From: Caulobacteraceae bacterium
Lineage (GTDB): Bacteria > Pseudomonadota > Alphaproteobacteria > Caulobacterales > Caulobacteraceae
Length of the DNA: 41,917 nt
Direction: 5' to 3'
NCBI GenBank assembly: GCA_027487945.1
Contig: JAIYCQ010000012.1
Coordinates: 1 to 41,917 of the forward strand
The position numbers and the translations under genes are program-made. The notes under the pieces were generated by a model. The model was not told the origin of the DNA. It was given only the letters and a program-made list of their open reading frames with translations, and ran no database searches. This document shows, piece after piece, positions 15,644-24,277 of this stretch. How positions within the stretch are numbered: the stretch's first letter is position 1; each line of letters begins with the position of its first letter.

Positions 15644-18600
15644 GTGCAGTTCCAGAGGCTCCGCCTTTCCGGGTTCAAGTCCTTCGTCGATCCGACAGAG
15701 TTCAGGATCGAACCCGGACTCACGGGCATCGTGGGGCCGAACGGCTGCGGCAAGTCGAACCTGCTGGAGGCCCTGCGCTGGGTGATGGGGGCCAACTCCG
15801 CCAAGGCGATGCGCGCCGGCGGCATGGACGAGGTGATCTTCAACGGCACTGGCTCGCGCCCCGCGCGGAACCATGCCGAGGTCACCCTGACCATCGACAA
15901 CAGCGGCCATACCGCCCCGGCGCAGTTCAATGACCATGCCGTCATCGAGGTGGTCCGCCGCATTGATCGGGGTGAGGGCTCGACCTACCGGGTCAACGGG
16001 CGCGAGGTGCGGGCCCGCGATGTGCAGCTGCTGTTCGCCGACGCCTCGACCGGGGCCAACTCCCCGGCCCTGGTCCGCCAGGGCCAGATCAGCGAGCTGA
16101 TCGCAGCCAAGCCGCAGAACCGCCGCCGCATCCTCGAAGAGGCCGGCGGCGTCAGCGGCCTGCACACCCGGCGGCATGAGGCGGAGCTGCGGCTGCGGGC
16201 GGCCGAGACCAACCTCGGTCGCCTCGACGACATCATCCGCGAGCTGGACGCCAACCTGAACCGTCTCCGCCGCGAGGCCCGGGCCGCCGAAAAGTACCGC
16301 AAGCTGTCGGCAGAGATCCGCGCCGTGCAGGGCGCGGTCCTGTTCGCCCGCTGGAGCGAGGCGCGTGACACGCTGGTCCGCGTCGAGGCCGAGAACACCG
16401 AGTCGATCCGCGCCGTCGAGGACACCGCCCGCGCCGCCGCCGCCGCCCTGACCGAGGCGCTGAAGGCGGAAGAGGCGATCAGGCCGCTGCGCGAGGAGGA
16501 GACGGTGGCCGCCGCCGTGCTCAACCGACTGGCCATCGAGAAGGACCGTCTGGAGCGCGAGCATGAGACCGCCGCCGCCGAGGTCGACCGCCTGACCGCC
16601 GAGCTGGCCCGTATCGACGCCGACGCCGCCCGCGAAGCCCAGATCGTCGAGGATGCCGGGGTGGCGCTGGAACGGCTGGCCGCCGAGCTGGAGGTGGTCG
16701 AGGCAGAGGTGGCCTCCGCCCCCTCACGTCTGCCCGAGCTGCAGAAAACGCTGGCGGAGGCCGAGGAGACCCGCGCCAAGGCCGACCGCGAGGTCGAGAA
16801 CCTCGCGGCCGGGGTCGCCGCCGACGAAGCCCGCCGTCGCGCCGCCCAGGCGAGGCTCGCCGATGCTGAAGGGCGCCTGAACCGCACCGTCCGCGCGCTG
16901 GACCAGGCGAAGGCCGACCGCGCCGCCGTCGGTCCCGCCGTGGATCCGCAGGCCGAGCAGGCCGCCGCGACGCTGGCCGCCGCCGAGGCCGCCCTCGCCG
17001 CCGCCCGCGCGGCGCAGGAGGCCGCCGAAACCGACCGCAGCGACGCCGCCCGCGCTGAAGGCGCCGCCCGCGACGCCGCCCGCCAGCTGGAAGACAGGCT
17101 CGGCCGGTTGAAGACCGAGGCCCGGGGCCTGGCCCAGCTCTCCGCCCCGCGCGGCAAGACCGGCTTCGCTCCTGCCCTCGACGCCGTCACCCCTGATCGC
17201 GGCTATGAAGCCGCCCTGGCCGCAGCGCTGGGCGACGATCTGGAAGCGGCCCTCGACGCCAAGGCCCCGGCCTACTGGGCCGGCCGCGAGACGGACGGCC
17301 CGGCCTGGCCGGACGGCGCGACGCCGCTGGCCCCGCTGATCAAGGCCCCGCCCGCCCTGGCCGCGCGGCTGGCCTTCACCGCCCTGGTCGAGCGCAAGGA
17401 CGGCGAACGCCTGCAGAGGGGCGGCCTGCCCGCCGGCGCCCGGCTGGTCTCCCGCGAGGGCGACCTGTGGCGCTGGGACGGATTCACCGCCCGGGCGGAG
17501 GCGCCGCGCCCGGCCGCCATCCGGCTGGAGCAGCGGACCCGGCTGGCCGAGGTCGAGGCCGAGATCGAGGCCCTTTCGCCGGAGGCCGAGGCTGCGCTGG
17601 AGGCCCACAAGGCCGCCCGCGCCCGTATGCTGGCCGGGGAGGACGCTGTCCGCGACGCCCGTCGCAAGCCGCCGGAGGCCGAGCGCGCGCTGCAGACAGC
17701 CCGGCAGGCCGTCGAGCGGCTGGCCCACGAGGCCGCCCGCCGCGACGCCCGCGCCCAGTCGCTGGATGAGACCATCGCCCGCTTCGAGGCCGAGAAGACC
17801 GAGGCCGAGGCCGCCTTCGCGGCCGCCCGCGCCGATGCGTCGGACGACGGCGCGGCCGAGAACCTGTCGCCGATGCTGGACGCCGCCCGCGCCACGGCCG
17901 TCGCCGCCCGCGAGGCCGCCTCGCAGGCCCGCGCCGCCGTCGACATCGAGACCCGCGAACGTGACGGCCGCACCCGGCGGCTGGACAGCCTGCGCCGCGA
18001 CCGCGACGACTGGGCCCGCCGCGCCGCCGCCGCCGCGAAGCGCACCGAGGCGCTGGCCGAGGCGCGGGTCACCACCAACGCCAATCTTGAAGCCGCCCGC
18101 GAGGCGCCGGCAACCCTGTCGGTCAGGACCGGGAAGCTGCTCGACGAGTACGCCGTCGCCGAGGCCCGGCGGGCGAAGTCGAGCGATGCCCTGGAGCAGG
18201 GTGAAGCCGCCCGTCTGACCGCCGACCGCGCCGCTCGCGCCGCCGAGGCCGCCGCCGCCCAGGCTCGCGAGCACCGCGCCGGCCTCGCCGCCCGGCTGGA
18301 CGCCGCCCGCGAACGCTTCGGCGAGATCGCCGGCAACATCCGCGAGAGCGCCAAGATGGAGCCCGAGGAGCTGGGCCGCTCGATCGCCGACGAGGCCGTC
18401 GCCATCCCGTCCAACGCGGGCGGCGTCGAGGCCCACCTCTACAACCTCGAACGCGAGCGGGACGCGATCGGTCTCGTCAACCTGCGCGCCGAGGAAGAGG
18501 GAACCGAACAGTCCGCGCGGCTGCAGACCATGAAGACCGAACGGGCCGACCTGACCGGCGCCGTGGCCAAGCTGCGCGAGGGCATCGAGGAGCTGAACGC

Positions 18601-19087
18601 CGAGGGCCGCGAGCGGCTGCTGGCTGCCTTCGACATCATCAACGGCCACTTCCAGGCCCTCTTCCAGGCCCTGTTCGGCGGCGGCCAGGCCGAGCTGCGG
18701 CTGATCGAGTCCGACGACCCGCTGGAGGCGGGCCTGGAGATCTTCGCCTGCCCGCCGGGCAAGAAGCTGTCGACCATGAGCCTGATGAGCGGCGGCGAGC
18801 AGGCCCTGACCGCGTCGGCCCTGATCTTCGGCGTCTTCCTGGCCAACCCGGCCCCGATCTGCGTGCTGGACGAGGTCGACGCGCCGCTGGACGACGCCAA
18901 CGTCGACCGCTTCTGCTCGATGCTCGACGAGATGCGCAAACGCACCCAGACCCGCTTCATCGCCATCACCCACAACCCGGTGACCATGAGCCGCGTCGAC
19001 CGCCTGTTCGGGGTGACCATGGCCGAGCGGGGCGTGAGCCAGCTGGTCAGCGTCGACCTGCAGACGGCCGAGCAGCTGGTGGCCTGA
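15644..19087 (+). CDS. smc: Chromosome segregation protein SMC
   Basis: This 1147-residue ATPase organises and segregates the chromosome as a coiled-coil dimer. The head has [29 protein letters not shown] (Walker A at 31-38) in two parts I keep apart here, the ABC signature LMSGGEQ near 1046 and Walker [12 protein letters not shown] near 1075. Two long alanine/glutamate/arginine-rich coiled coils (about 170-490 and 640-960) flank a hinge (about 500-630, [25 protein letters not shown] excerpted). The start is the GTG at 15644, since the conserved [13 protein letters not shown] begins right after it; AGGAG lies about 13 bases upstream, a long spacing. The scpA and scpB partners are not in the window. 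Confidence 0.97.
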   Translation: MQFQRLRLSGFKSFVDPTEFRIEPGLTGIVGPNGCGKSNLLEALRWVMGANSAKAMRAGGMDEVIFNGTGSRPARNHAEVTLTIDNSGHTAPAQFNDHAVIEVVRRIDRGEGSTYRVNGREVRARDVQLLFADASTGANSPALVRQGQISELIAAKPQNRRRILEEAGGVSGLHTRRHEAELRLRAAETNLGRLDDIIRELDANLNRLRREARAAEKYRKLSAEIRAVQGAVLFARWSEARDTLVRVEAENTESIRAVEDTARAAAAALTEALKAEEAIRPLREEETVAAAVLNRLAIEKDRLEREHETAAAEVDRLTAELARIDADAAREAQIVEDAGVALERLAAELEVVEAEVASAPSRLPELQKTLAEAEETRAKADREVENLAAGVAADEARRRAAQARLADAEGRLNRTVRALDQAKADRAAVGPAVDPQAEQAAATLAAAEAALAAARAAQEAAETDRSDAARAEGAARDAARQLEDRLGRLKTEARGLAQLSAPRGKTGFAPALDAVTPDRGYEAALAAALGDDLEAALDAKAPAYWAGRETDGPAWPDGATPLAPLIKAPPALAARLAFTALVERKDGERLQRGGLPAGARLVSREGDLWRWDGFTARAEAPRPAAIRLEQRTRLAEVEAEIEALSPEAEAALEAHKAARARMLAGEDAVRDARRKPPEAERALQTARQAVERLAHEAARRDARAQSLDETIARFEAEKTEAEAAFAAARADASDDGAAENLSPMLDAARATAVAAREAASQARAAVDIETRERDGRTRRLDSLRRDRDDWARRAAAAAKRTEALAEARVTTNANLEAAREAPATLSVRTGKLLDEYAVAEARRAKSSDALEQGEAARLTADRAARAAEAAAAQAREHRAGLAARLDAARERFGEIAGNIRESAKMEPEELGRSIADEAVAIPSNAGGVEAHLYNLERERDAIGLVNLRAEEEGTEQSARLQTMKTERADLTGAVAKLREGIEELNAEGRERLLAAFDIINGHFQALFQALFGGGQAELRLIESDDPLEAGLEIFACPPGKKLSTMSLMSGGEQALTASALIFGVFLANPAPICVLDEVDAPLDDANVDRFCSMLDEMRKRTQTRFIAITHNPVTMSRVDRLFGVTMAERGVSQLVSVDLQTAEQLVA

Positions 19088-19103
19088 CGCACGGGAGAGA
19101 TCC

Positions 19104-19415
19104 ATGGACGCCGCACCGCCCCCTCCCTCCGCCGTCCACGCCTGCGCGCCCGACGCCATCAAGCGCGGGCGGACTCTGCTGAACCTCCACTTCAACGACG
19201 GCCAGCCGGGCGACGCGCCCCGGGTCGACATCGAGGACACGGTAAAGACCCTGGCGCCGGTCAAGGCGCTGAAGGGCAAGGGCCGCTTCGATGTGCTGGA
19301 GGTCTGGGGCTACATCTACAAGGCCGAATACCGGATGCGCTTCCTCTACGCGCAGATCCCCGACGCCTGCGTGCTGATGGGCCAGGAGATCCTGGAGGCG
19401 TCGGATCCGTACTAG
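19104..19415 (+). CDS. Small conserved-looking protein of unknown function
   Basis: This 103-residue protein is not recognised. It has a GGGAGA ribosome site and starts 16 bases after smc, so it is probably the last gene of the dciA-dsbA-smc transcript. It has no signal peptide or membrane segment. A proline-rich N-terminus (DAAPPPPSAVHACAPDA) is followed by a compact mixed region with HFNDGQPGDAPRVD, a lysine-rich stretch (KTLAPVKALKGKG) and an aromatic C-terminal half (VWGYIYKAEYRMRFLYAQI). Codon use resembles its neighbours, which supports real coding. A small soluble fold is likely; no function can be given. Confidence 0.7.
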   Translation: MDAAPPPPSAVHACAPDAIKRGRTLLNLHFNDGQPGDAPRVDIEDTVKTLAPVKALKGKGRFDVLEVWGYIYKAEYRMRFLYAQIPDACVLMGQEILEASDPY

Positions 19416-19421
19416 CCTTCG

Positions 19422-19437
19422 TCTCCCTATAGGGAGA
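19422..19437. terminator. Perfect 16-base palindrome between convergent genes
   Basis: TCTCCCTATAGGGAGA lies in the 25-base gap between the smc-operon end and the hmgL stop. A six-pair stem with a TATA loop could form on either strand. With no U-tract it is only a weak terminator candidate. Confidence 0.4.
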
Positions 19438-19440
19438 GGA

Positions 19441-20340
19441 TTACTGCGGAAACGGCCCCGCCCGCGTCAGCGAACTCGCCGGCGTCTTGCCGATCTTCTC
19501 GCCCACCCACCGGGCGGTCTCGATGAGCTTGCCGAGGTCGTACCCGGTCTCGAACCCGGCGCGCTCCAGCATGTAGACCAGGTCCTCGGTCCCGATGTTG
19601 CCCGTCGCGGCCGGGGCGAAGGGGCAGCCGCCGAGGCCGCCGACGCTGGCGTCCAGGACCGACACGCCGGCCTCGACCGAGGCGTAGGCGTTGGCGATGC
19701 CAGTATTCCTCGTGTCGTGGAAATGCATGCGCAGCGGGATGGCGCCGATGACGGCCTGCACCGCCTCGACGCGCTTTCGCACCACCCAGGGGTCGGCGAC
19801 GCCGATGGTGTCGGCCAGGGCGATCTCGGAGACGCCGGCGGCGGCGGCTTCCCTTACGATGGCCACGACCTGGTCCTGGCTGACCTCGCCGTCGAACGGG
19901 CAGCCGAAGGCCACGGAGACCGTGACAGTGATTGGCGGGCCGCCCTCCAGTCCACGCCGGGCGGCGATCGCCTGCATGCTGGCCACCTGTTCGGCGACCG
20001 AGGCGGCCTGGTTGCGGATGCCGAAGCCGTCGCTGGCGCAGACCACGACATTGGCCTCGTCGCAGGCCGAGGCGACGCAGCGGTCCCAACCGCGCTCATT
20101 GAGCACCAGGCCGATGCGCGAATGGCTGTCGGTCCCGGCCAACTCGGCCATCATCTCCTCGGCGAAGGCCATCTGCGGCACCCGCTTGGGATTGACGAAG
20201 CTGACCACCTCCTGACGACGGGCGCCGCAGGCGTCGAGGCGGCGGATCAGGTCGAGCTTGTCGGCGGCGTCCAGCACCACCTTCTCGTTCTGCAGCCCGT
20301 CGCGGGCCCCGACCTCGACGATCTCGATGAAGCGGCTCAT
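19441..20340 (-). CDS. Hydroxymethylglutaryl-CoA lyase
   Basis: This 299-residue TIM-barrel enzyme splits HMG-CoA into acetyl-CoA and acetoacetate, the last step of leucine breakdown. It begins with IVEVGARDGLQNEK and has the metal-binding HFHDTRNTG segment and the active-site cysteine loop DASVGGLGGCPFAPAATGN, followed by TEDLVYML. Its ATG overlaps the stop of the GT39 gene upstream in the ATGA style, so the two are co-translated even though their functions are unrelated. Other leucine-degradation genes are not nearby. Related isopropylmalate-synthase-type lyases share the fold, but the cysteine loop favours HMG-CoA lyase. Confidence 0.92.
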   Translation of the reverse strand: MSRFIEIVEVGARDGLQNEKVVLDAADKLDLIRRLDACGARRQEVVSFVNPKRVPQMAFAEEMMAELAGTDSHSRIGLVLNERGWDRCVASACDEANVVVCASDGFGIRNQAASVAEQVASMQAIAARRGLEGGPPITVTVSVAFGCPFDGEVSQDQVVAIVREAAAAGVSEIALADTIGVADPWVVRKRVEAVQAVIGAIPLRMHFHDTRNTGIANAYASVEAGVSVLDASVGGLGGCPFAPAATGNIGTEDLVYMLERAGFETGYDLGKLIETARWVGEKIGKTPASSLTRAGPFPQ

Positions 20341-22061
20341 GGGGCGGTCTCCGGCAGGGCGGCGGCGGGGCGAACAAGCTTCTGAGGCTCGCCGCGATAG
20401 AGGGTCAGGCTCATCTCGTCGCCGTTGGAATAGTTCACGCCGGAGATGGTCTTCACCGGCCGGGGCGTCAGGCCCGCGGCGCGCAGGGCGGCCAGGAAGG
20501 CGGCCTGTTCCTTCTTTTCGATGACGGCCGGACGCCCCTCGACGATGGCCTTGACCGCCTCCGCCGGGCCGCCGAGGCCCGTGGTGGTGCCCAGGGCGAA
20601 GACCAGGCTGGGTTCGGCGTAGCCGGCGACCTCGACAGGCCCCGGGACGACGCCTTCCTTGGGCGCCAGTTCGCTGCTGGCCAGGGCGAGGTTGACCCGC
20701 TGCGACAGCCAGAGCGGTTCCATGCGCGGGGCCAGCTGGCCGAAGAAGGCGGCGTGGGCCAGTACGCCGACCACGCCCGCCGCGATCAGGGCCCGCCCGG
20801 CCGCCTGACGGAAGATCAGCACGCCGCCGACCAGCGCCGTGGCGAGGAACAGGCCGGCGGTGACGATGGTCCAGAAGAGGTCCCCGCCCCCCTCGCCGTA
20901 GACGACCATCACCCCGATGCTGATGGCCGCGAAGGCCAGGGCCGCATAGGCCAGCACCGCCGTACCGGCGATGCGGCTGATCCGGCCCAGCGGCTCGCGC
21001 AGGGCGGCGGCCATCAGCCAGCAGAGGGCGCCCATGGCCGGCAGGGTGTAGTGGACCAGCTTGGTCGGCAGCAGCTCGAACATCAGCCAGGTCGGAATCA
21101 GCCAGCAGAGGGCGAACCGCACGCCCGGCTCCGCCCGCGCCTTCCAGCCCAGCACCAGCCCGGCCGGCAGCAGCAGGGCGGCGGGGAACAGCAGCATCGG
21201 CGAGAGCAGCAGATGATAGCCGAAGATTCCGCCATGCCGCTCATGCCCCCCGGCCAGCTTGGGCGCCAGGTCGCCGCCGATGGCCGCGCCCCAGAAGGCG
21301 CCGTCGCTGGCGACCGTGATCGCCCAGGCCCAGGGGCCGAAGATGGCCAGCACAAGCACCGGACCCCAGCGCCACCCGAGGTCCTTCATCCATCCGAATC
21401 GATTGGCCCGGGCCTCGATCGAGTCCCACGCGCCCAGCGCCACCATGGCTATCAGCGCGACCAGAGGCCCAACCGGCCCCTTGACCAGGGTGGCGACCCC
21501 GATGGCCAGCCAGAACAGCAGCTGCGTCCGCCAGCCGGCCGGCGCCCCGCCCCGGGCCGCGCCATAGAGCCGGCCCAGCGCCGCCAGAGCCAGGGTCGTG
21601 GTCCCGGCCAGCACGGCGTCGGTCTTGGCGATGAAGGCCTCGCTCGACAGCAGGAAGCTGGCCCCCATCATCGCGCCGGCCAGCAAACCCGCCCTTGGCC
21701 CGAAGAAGGCGGCCGCGCCCCAGGCGCAGGCGGCGGCGGCGAGGGCCGCGCCCAGCAGCGAGGGGATGCGATAGGCCCGGATGTCACGGTCGGCGGCGTC
21801 GGACAGGGCCGCGACGCTGATCGCCTGCAGCCAGTGGATGCCGACCGGCTTCTTGTCCCGCGACTGGTCCTGGTAGTTGATCGAGACGTAGTCGCCGGTC
21901 TCGAGCATCTGCGAGGTCGCCTGGGCGAACCGTGATTCGTCACGGTCGAGCGGCGGAACGGCCAGCAGGCCGGGAAGCCCCGCGATCATGGCGATCAGGG
22001 CGGCGAGGAGCGGTCCGCGCCAGCCGCGGCTCCACTGGTCCAGACGGGATTCGAGCGTCAT
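20337..22061 (-). CDS. GT39/ArnT-like membrane glycosyltransferase
   Basis: This 574-residue multi-span membrane protein uses a polyprenyl-phosphate sugar to glycosylate a lipid or protein at the outer face of the inner membrane. The first periplasmic loop has the acidic motif PPLDRDESRFAQATSQMLE, then YQDQSRDKKPVGIHWLQ, as in ArnT (aminoarabinose transfer to lipid A) and PMT-family enzymes. About ten or more hydrophobic segments follow, with a soluble C-terminal domain of about 120 residues. The start is the ATG at 22061. The divergent neighbour encodes a GT2 enzyme of the type that makes the lipid-linked donor, which supports a pair. The sugar and acceptor are not determined by sequence; lipid A is the best guess. 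Confidence 0.85.
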   Translation of the reverse strand: MTLESRLDQWSRGWRGPLLAALIAMIAGLPGLLAVPPLDRDESRFAQATSQMLETGDYVSINYQDQSRDKKPVGIHWLQAISVAALSDAADRDIRAYRIPSLLGAALAAAACAWGAAAFFGPRAGLLAGAMMGASFLLSSEAFIAKTDAVLAGTTTLALAALGRLYGAARGGAPAGWRTQLLFWLAIGVATLVKGPVGPLVALIAMVALGAWDSIEARANRFGWMKDLGWRWGPVLVLAIFGPWAWAITVASDGAFWGAAIGGDLAPKLAGGHERHGGIFGYHLLLSPMLLFPAALLLPAGLVLGWKARAEPGVRFALCWLIPTWLMFELLPTKLVHYTLPAMGALCWLMAAALREPLGRISRIAGTAVLAYAALAFAAISIGVMVVYGEGGGDLFWTIVTAGLFLATALVGGVLIFRQAAGRALIAAGVVGVLAHAAFFGQLAPRMEPLWLSQRVNLALASSELAPKEGVVPGPVEVAGYAEPSLVFALGTTTGLGGPAEAVKAIVEGRPAVIEKKEQAAFLAALRAAGLTPRPVKTISGVNYSNGDEMSLTLYRGEPQKLVRPAAALPETAP

Positions 22062-22116
22062 GCGCCACCTGATAGCACGATCCTTACGTGCGACGCCTTT
22101 TCGGCTATGAAAGGGC

Positions 22117-22896
22117 ATGACTGAAAAGACTCCGGCCCCTCGCCGCACACCGGCCGCCAAGGCCCCCGCCGCCCCGGCTACGCCCGATTTCTCCGTCGTC
22201 GTCCCGGTGTTCGACGAAGGCGGCGCCGCGCCCGCCCTGGCCCGCGAGATCGCGGCGGCCTTCGGGGCGCGCAGTTACGAAATCGTCTTCGTCAACGACG
22301 CCAGCCGCGACAACACCCTCGCGCTGCTGACCGCGCTGAAGGCGGAGATCCCGCAGCTGCGCGTGCTGTCGCACCAGAAGAACGCCGGCCAGAGCCGCTC
22401 GGTCCGCAGCGGCATCCTGGCGGCCCGCGCGCCGATCATCGTCACCATGGACGGCGATGGCCAGAACGATCCCGCCGACGCGCCGCGCCTCGCCGAACGG
22501 CTGAAGGCCGCGCCGGAAAAGCTGGCCATGGTCGGCGGCGAGCGGGTCAAACGCCAGGACAGCAACGCGAAACGCTTCGCCAGCAAGTTCGGGAACGGCG
22601 TGCGCGGCTGGCTGCTGAAGGACGGGGCTCTGGACACCGGCTGCGGCCTGAAAGCCTTCCGGCGCGAGGCCTTTCTGCGCCTGCCCTATTTCGATCACAT
22701 CCACCGCTACCTGCCGGCCCTGATGATCCGCGAGGGCTACGAGATCGCGTTCGAGCCGGTGAACCACCGCCACCGCGAGACCGGCGTGTCGAAGTACACC
22801 AACTTCGGTCGGCTGAAGGCCAGCGTCAGCGACCTGCTGGGCGTGCTCTGGCTGCAGTCCCGCTCGCGGCTGCCGGGAAGCGTCGACGAGGCCTGA
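22117..22896 (+). CDS. GT2 polyprenyl-phosphate sugar transferase (DPM1/ArnC-like)
   Basis: This 259-residue cytosolic glycosyltransferase begins with an alanine/proline-rich tail, then the GT2 fold: FSVVVPVFDEGG, IVFVNDASRDNT and the metal-binding VTMDGDGQNDP. The later LDTGCGLKAFRREAFLRL and HRHRETGVSKYTNFGRL segments are typical of enzymes that load a sugar onto polyprenyl phosphate (dolichol-phosphate mannose synthase, ArnC). It has no C-terminal membrane helices. The start ATG at 22117 follows AAAGGGC. It is divergent from the GT39 gene with a 55-base gap, a natural donor-maker/donor-user pair. Confidence 0.88.
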   Translation: MTEKTPAPRRTPAAKAPAAPATPDFSVVVPVFDEGGAAPALAREIAAAFGARSYEIVFVNDASRDNTLALLTALKAEIPQLRVLSHQKNAGQSRSVRSGILAARAPIIVTMDGDGQNDPADAPRLAERLKAAPEKLAMVGGERVKRQDSNAKRFASKFGNGVRGWLLKDGALDTGCGLKAFRREAFLRLPYFDHIHRYLPALMIREGYEIAFEPVNHRHRETGVSKYTNFGRLKASVSDLLGVLWLQSRSRLPGSVDEA

Positions 22897-22926
22897 CGGC
22901 GATGCACGCCCGGCAGGCGAGTCCCC

Positions 22927-22943
22927 TTCACCCTGACGGTGAA
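22927..22943 (+). terminator. Small hairpin after the GT2 gene
   Basis: TTCACC (22927-22932) and GGTGAA (22938-22943) form a six-pair stem with a five-base loop 31 bases after the GT2 stop. There is no U-tract; termination is possible but unproven. Confidence 0.3.
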
Positions 22944-22946
22944 TGC

Positions 22947-22964
22947 GGTTAACCCTTGCTAACC
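22947..22964 (+). promoter_or_regulatory. CtrA-like TTAACC/TAACC pair upstream of a membrane protein gene
   Basis: GGTTAACC is followed by CTTGCTAACC. The pattern TTAACCCTTGCTAACC differs from the CtrA-like box before ccrM (TTAACCCCTCGCTAACC) mainly by one base less of spacing. The spacing is therefore off consensus by one, so CtrA binding is a weak inference. Confidence 0.3.
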
Positions 22965-22997
22965 GGGTTATCCGGGTTTCGGGGGAGGCCCTTGCCG

Positions 22998-23432
22998 ATG
23001 TTCGCCGCGTTCCCGCTGCTGGCCTTGCCGGTGCTGGTCTACAACCTTGTCGCCATCACCCTTGTCGGAGGCTTCGGCTCGACCGTCGCCACCCAGCGCT
23101 TCACAGAGCCGCTGTTCACCATCGCCATGACGTCCGGCTCGCCCTGGCCGATCAGCCTGGGCGACCTGCTGCTGGCCTTTGCGCTGGTGGTGCTCTTCAT
23201 CGAGCTTCTGAAGTCGACGACCAGCCGCCGGATCGCGATCATCAACCACTCGCTGTCGATGATCCTGTTCATCGTCTGCCTGGTTGAGTTCCTGCTCGCC
23301 CCGGCCTTCGCGACCTCGATCTTCTTCCTGATGACGCTGATGGTCCTGCTCGACGTTCTCGCAGGCTTCATCGTCACCATCATCGCCGCCCGCCGCGATA
23401 TCGACCTGGGCGCCGGGGGCGAGGCCGGCTGA
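22998..23432 (+). CDS. Small integral membrane protein of unknown function
   Basis: This 144-residue protein starts at the ATG at 22998, with GGGGGAGG upstream. It has about four hydrophobic segments: FAAFPLLALPVLVYNLVAI near the start, LLLAFALVVLFIELL in the middle, SLSMILFIVCLVEFLLA, and the last FFLMTLMVLLDVLAGFIVTI, ending in a charged tail (RRDIDLGAGGEAG). A conserved-looking loop with KSTTSRRIAIINHSLS lies between spans. I do not recognise a named family. A TTG at 22956 would extend it by 14 residues but has no ribosome site. A CtrA-like sequence lies about 40 bases upstream. Confidence 0.75.
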   Translation: MFAAFPLLALPVLVYNLVAITLVGGFGSTVATQRFTEPLFTIAMTSGSPWPISLGDLLLAFALVVLFIELLKSTTSRRIAIINHSLSMILFIVCLVEFLLAPAFATSIFFLMTLMVLLDVLAGFIVTIIAARRDIDLGAGGEAG

Positions 23433-23438
23433 TCCTGC

Positions 23439-23531
23439 CTAGGTCAAGGCCGTGAACAGCAGGGCGACGGCGAAGATGTCGAAGGCGCGGACGATAAAGG
23501 ACACCGGCGGGGACTCCTGGTTCGGATTCAC
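23439..23531 (-). CDS. Possible 30-residue single-span membrane peptide
   Basis: On the minus strand a GTG-initiated frame of 30 codons ends in TAG at 23439. The peptide begins MNPNQESPPVSF and continues with IVRAFDIFAVALLFTALT, an amphipathic-to-hydrophobic helix of about 18 residues preceded by a polar proline-containing head. It fills most of the gap between two plus-strand genes. There is no good Shine-Dalgarno sequence, and a chance frame is possible. The plus-strand reading of the same bases gives a less protein-like sequence. Confidence 0.35.
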   Translation of the reverse strand: MNPNQESPPVSFIVRAFDIFAVALLFTALT

Positions 23532-23568
23532 CACTGGTTAAGCAAGACCGGCGCCAGTCTGGACCGCG

Positions 23569-23886
23569 ATGGCACTCTTCTTCGATCAGGACTGGTTCGC
23601 CGCCCGCCTCGCCGAGCGCGGCCTGTCGCGCACCGTGCTGGCCGCCGCCGCCGGCATGACCGAGGGCGAGCTGGCGCTGGCCTGGAAGGACCAACGCGAG
23701 CTGTCGGCGCGGGAGGTGGGGATCTTTGCCGAGCTCCTCGGCGTCGAACCGGCAGAGATCGCCGACAGGGCCGGGGTCTCGACCCCGACGCCGGGAGGCG
23801 ACCCGATCGCGCGGATCGCGGCCCTGGAGCGTCAGGTCGCAGAACTGCAGACCCGCCTTGCGCGGCTCGAGCGCGGCGCGCGCTGA
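23569..23886 (+). CDS. Small helix-turn-helix protein with C-terminal coiled coil
   Basis: This 105-residue protein has an XRE-like helix-turn-helix (about 10-70: RLAERGLSRTVLAAAAGMTE then LSAREVGIFAELLGVEPAEIADRAG) and a C-terminal leucine-heptad helix (RIAALERQVAELQTRLARLE) suited to dimerisation. It resembles a conserved alphaproteobacterial family of putative regulators, but no target is known. Two GANTC sites (23512-23516 and 23525-23529) and a TTAA lie in the 60 bases before the ATG, which would allow control by the cell-cycle methyltransferase. It converges on the next gene with a 10-base gap. Confidence 0.75.
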   Translation: MALFFDQDWFAARLAERGLSRTVLAAAAGMTEGELALAWKDQRELSAREVGIFAELLGVEPAEIADRAGVSTPTPGGDPIARIAALERQVAELQTRLARLERGAR

Positions 23887-23896
23887 GGGATACCGC

Positions 23897-24232
23897 CTAG
23901 ATTTCGGTCTTCTTCAGGACGCCCTTGGGCGGCCGCCGGTCAGAGGGGCCGGAGTACTCGGTCTCAAGATAGGCCGAGCGGGCGGCGTCAAGCACCGGTT
24001 GCCCGCCACGCAGGCCGCGCTTCTGTCCCGACTGACCGAACAGGTGAGCCGCGAAGGCGGCGAAGCCCTCCGGCTTGGGCGGCGGCGGGGTGGCGGCGTC
24101 CGGCTCGGGCGCCGCGATCACCGCCGGCAGGTTGGCGCCGCCGGCCGGCGCCTTGCGCGAGACGTCCTCGGCGCGCCTGGCGGTGTGCCGGCGCTCTCCG
24201 TAGGGGCGCGTGGGGTCGATCGGACCGGTCAT
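23897..24232 (-). CDS. Small conserved alphaproteobacterial protein next to phaR
   Basis: This 111-residue soluble protein has a charged N-terminus (PYGERRHTARRAEDVSRK), a proline/alanine-rich middle, and a conserved-looking C-terminal half: FAAFAAHLFGQSGQKRGLRGG, then LDAARSAYLETEYSGPSDRR and PPKG. From memory, proteins with this RGLRGG...AARxxYLxxEYSGPxDRR pattern are widespread in alphaproteobacteria without assigned function. It lies 45 bases downstream of phaR on the same strand and may share its transcript, so a link with PHB granules is possible but not shown. Confidence 0.72.
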   Translation of the reverse strand: MTGPIDPTRPYGERRHTARRAEDVSRKAPAGGANLPAVIAAPEPDAATPPPPKPEGFAAFAAHLFGQSGQKRGLRGGQPVLDAARSAYLETEYSGPSDRRPPKGVLKKTEI

Positions 24233-24277
24233 GTGGGCAGCCTACCCCCGGTCCGGTAAACAAAGGATGGGTCGGGG

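Noticed and set aside
16724..19279. 851-codon minus-strand frame across smc
   Set aside because: Pure mirror of the SMC coding strand; composition is Gly/Gln/Ala/Leu filler with no motif.
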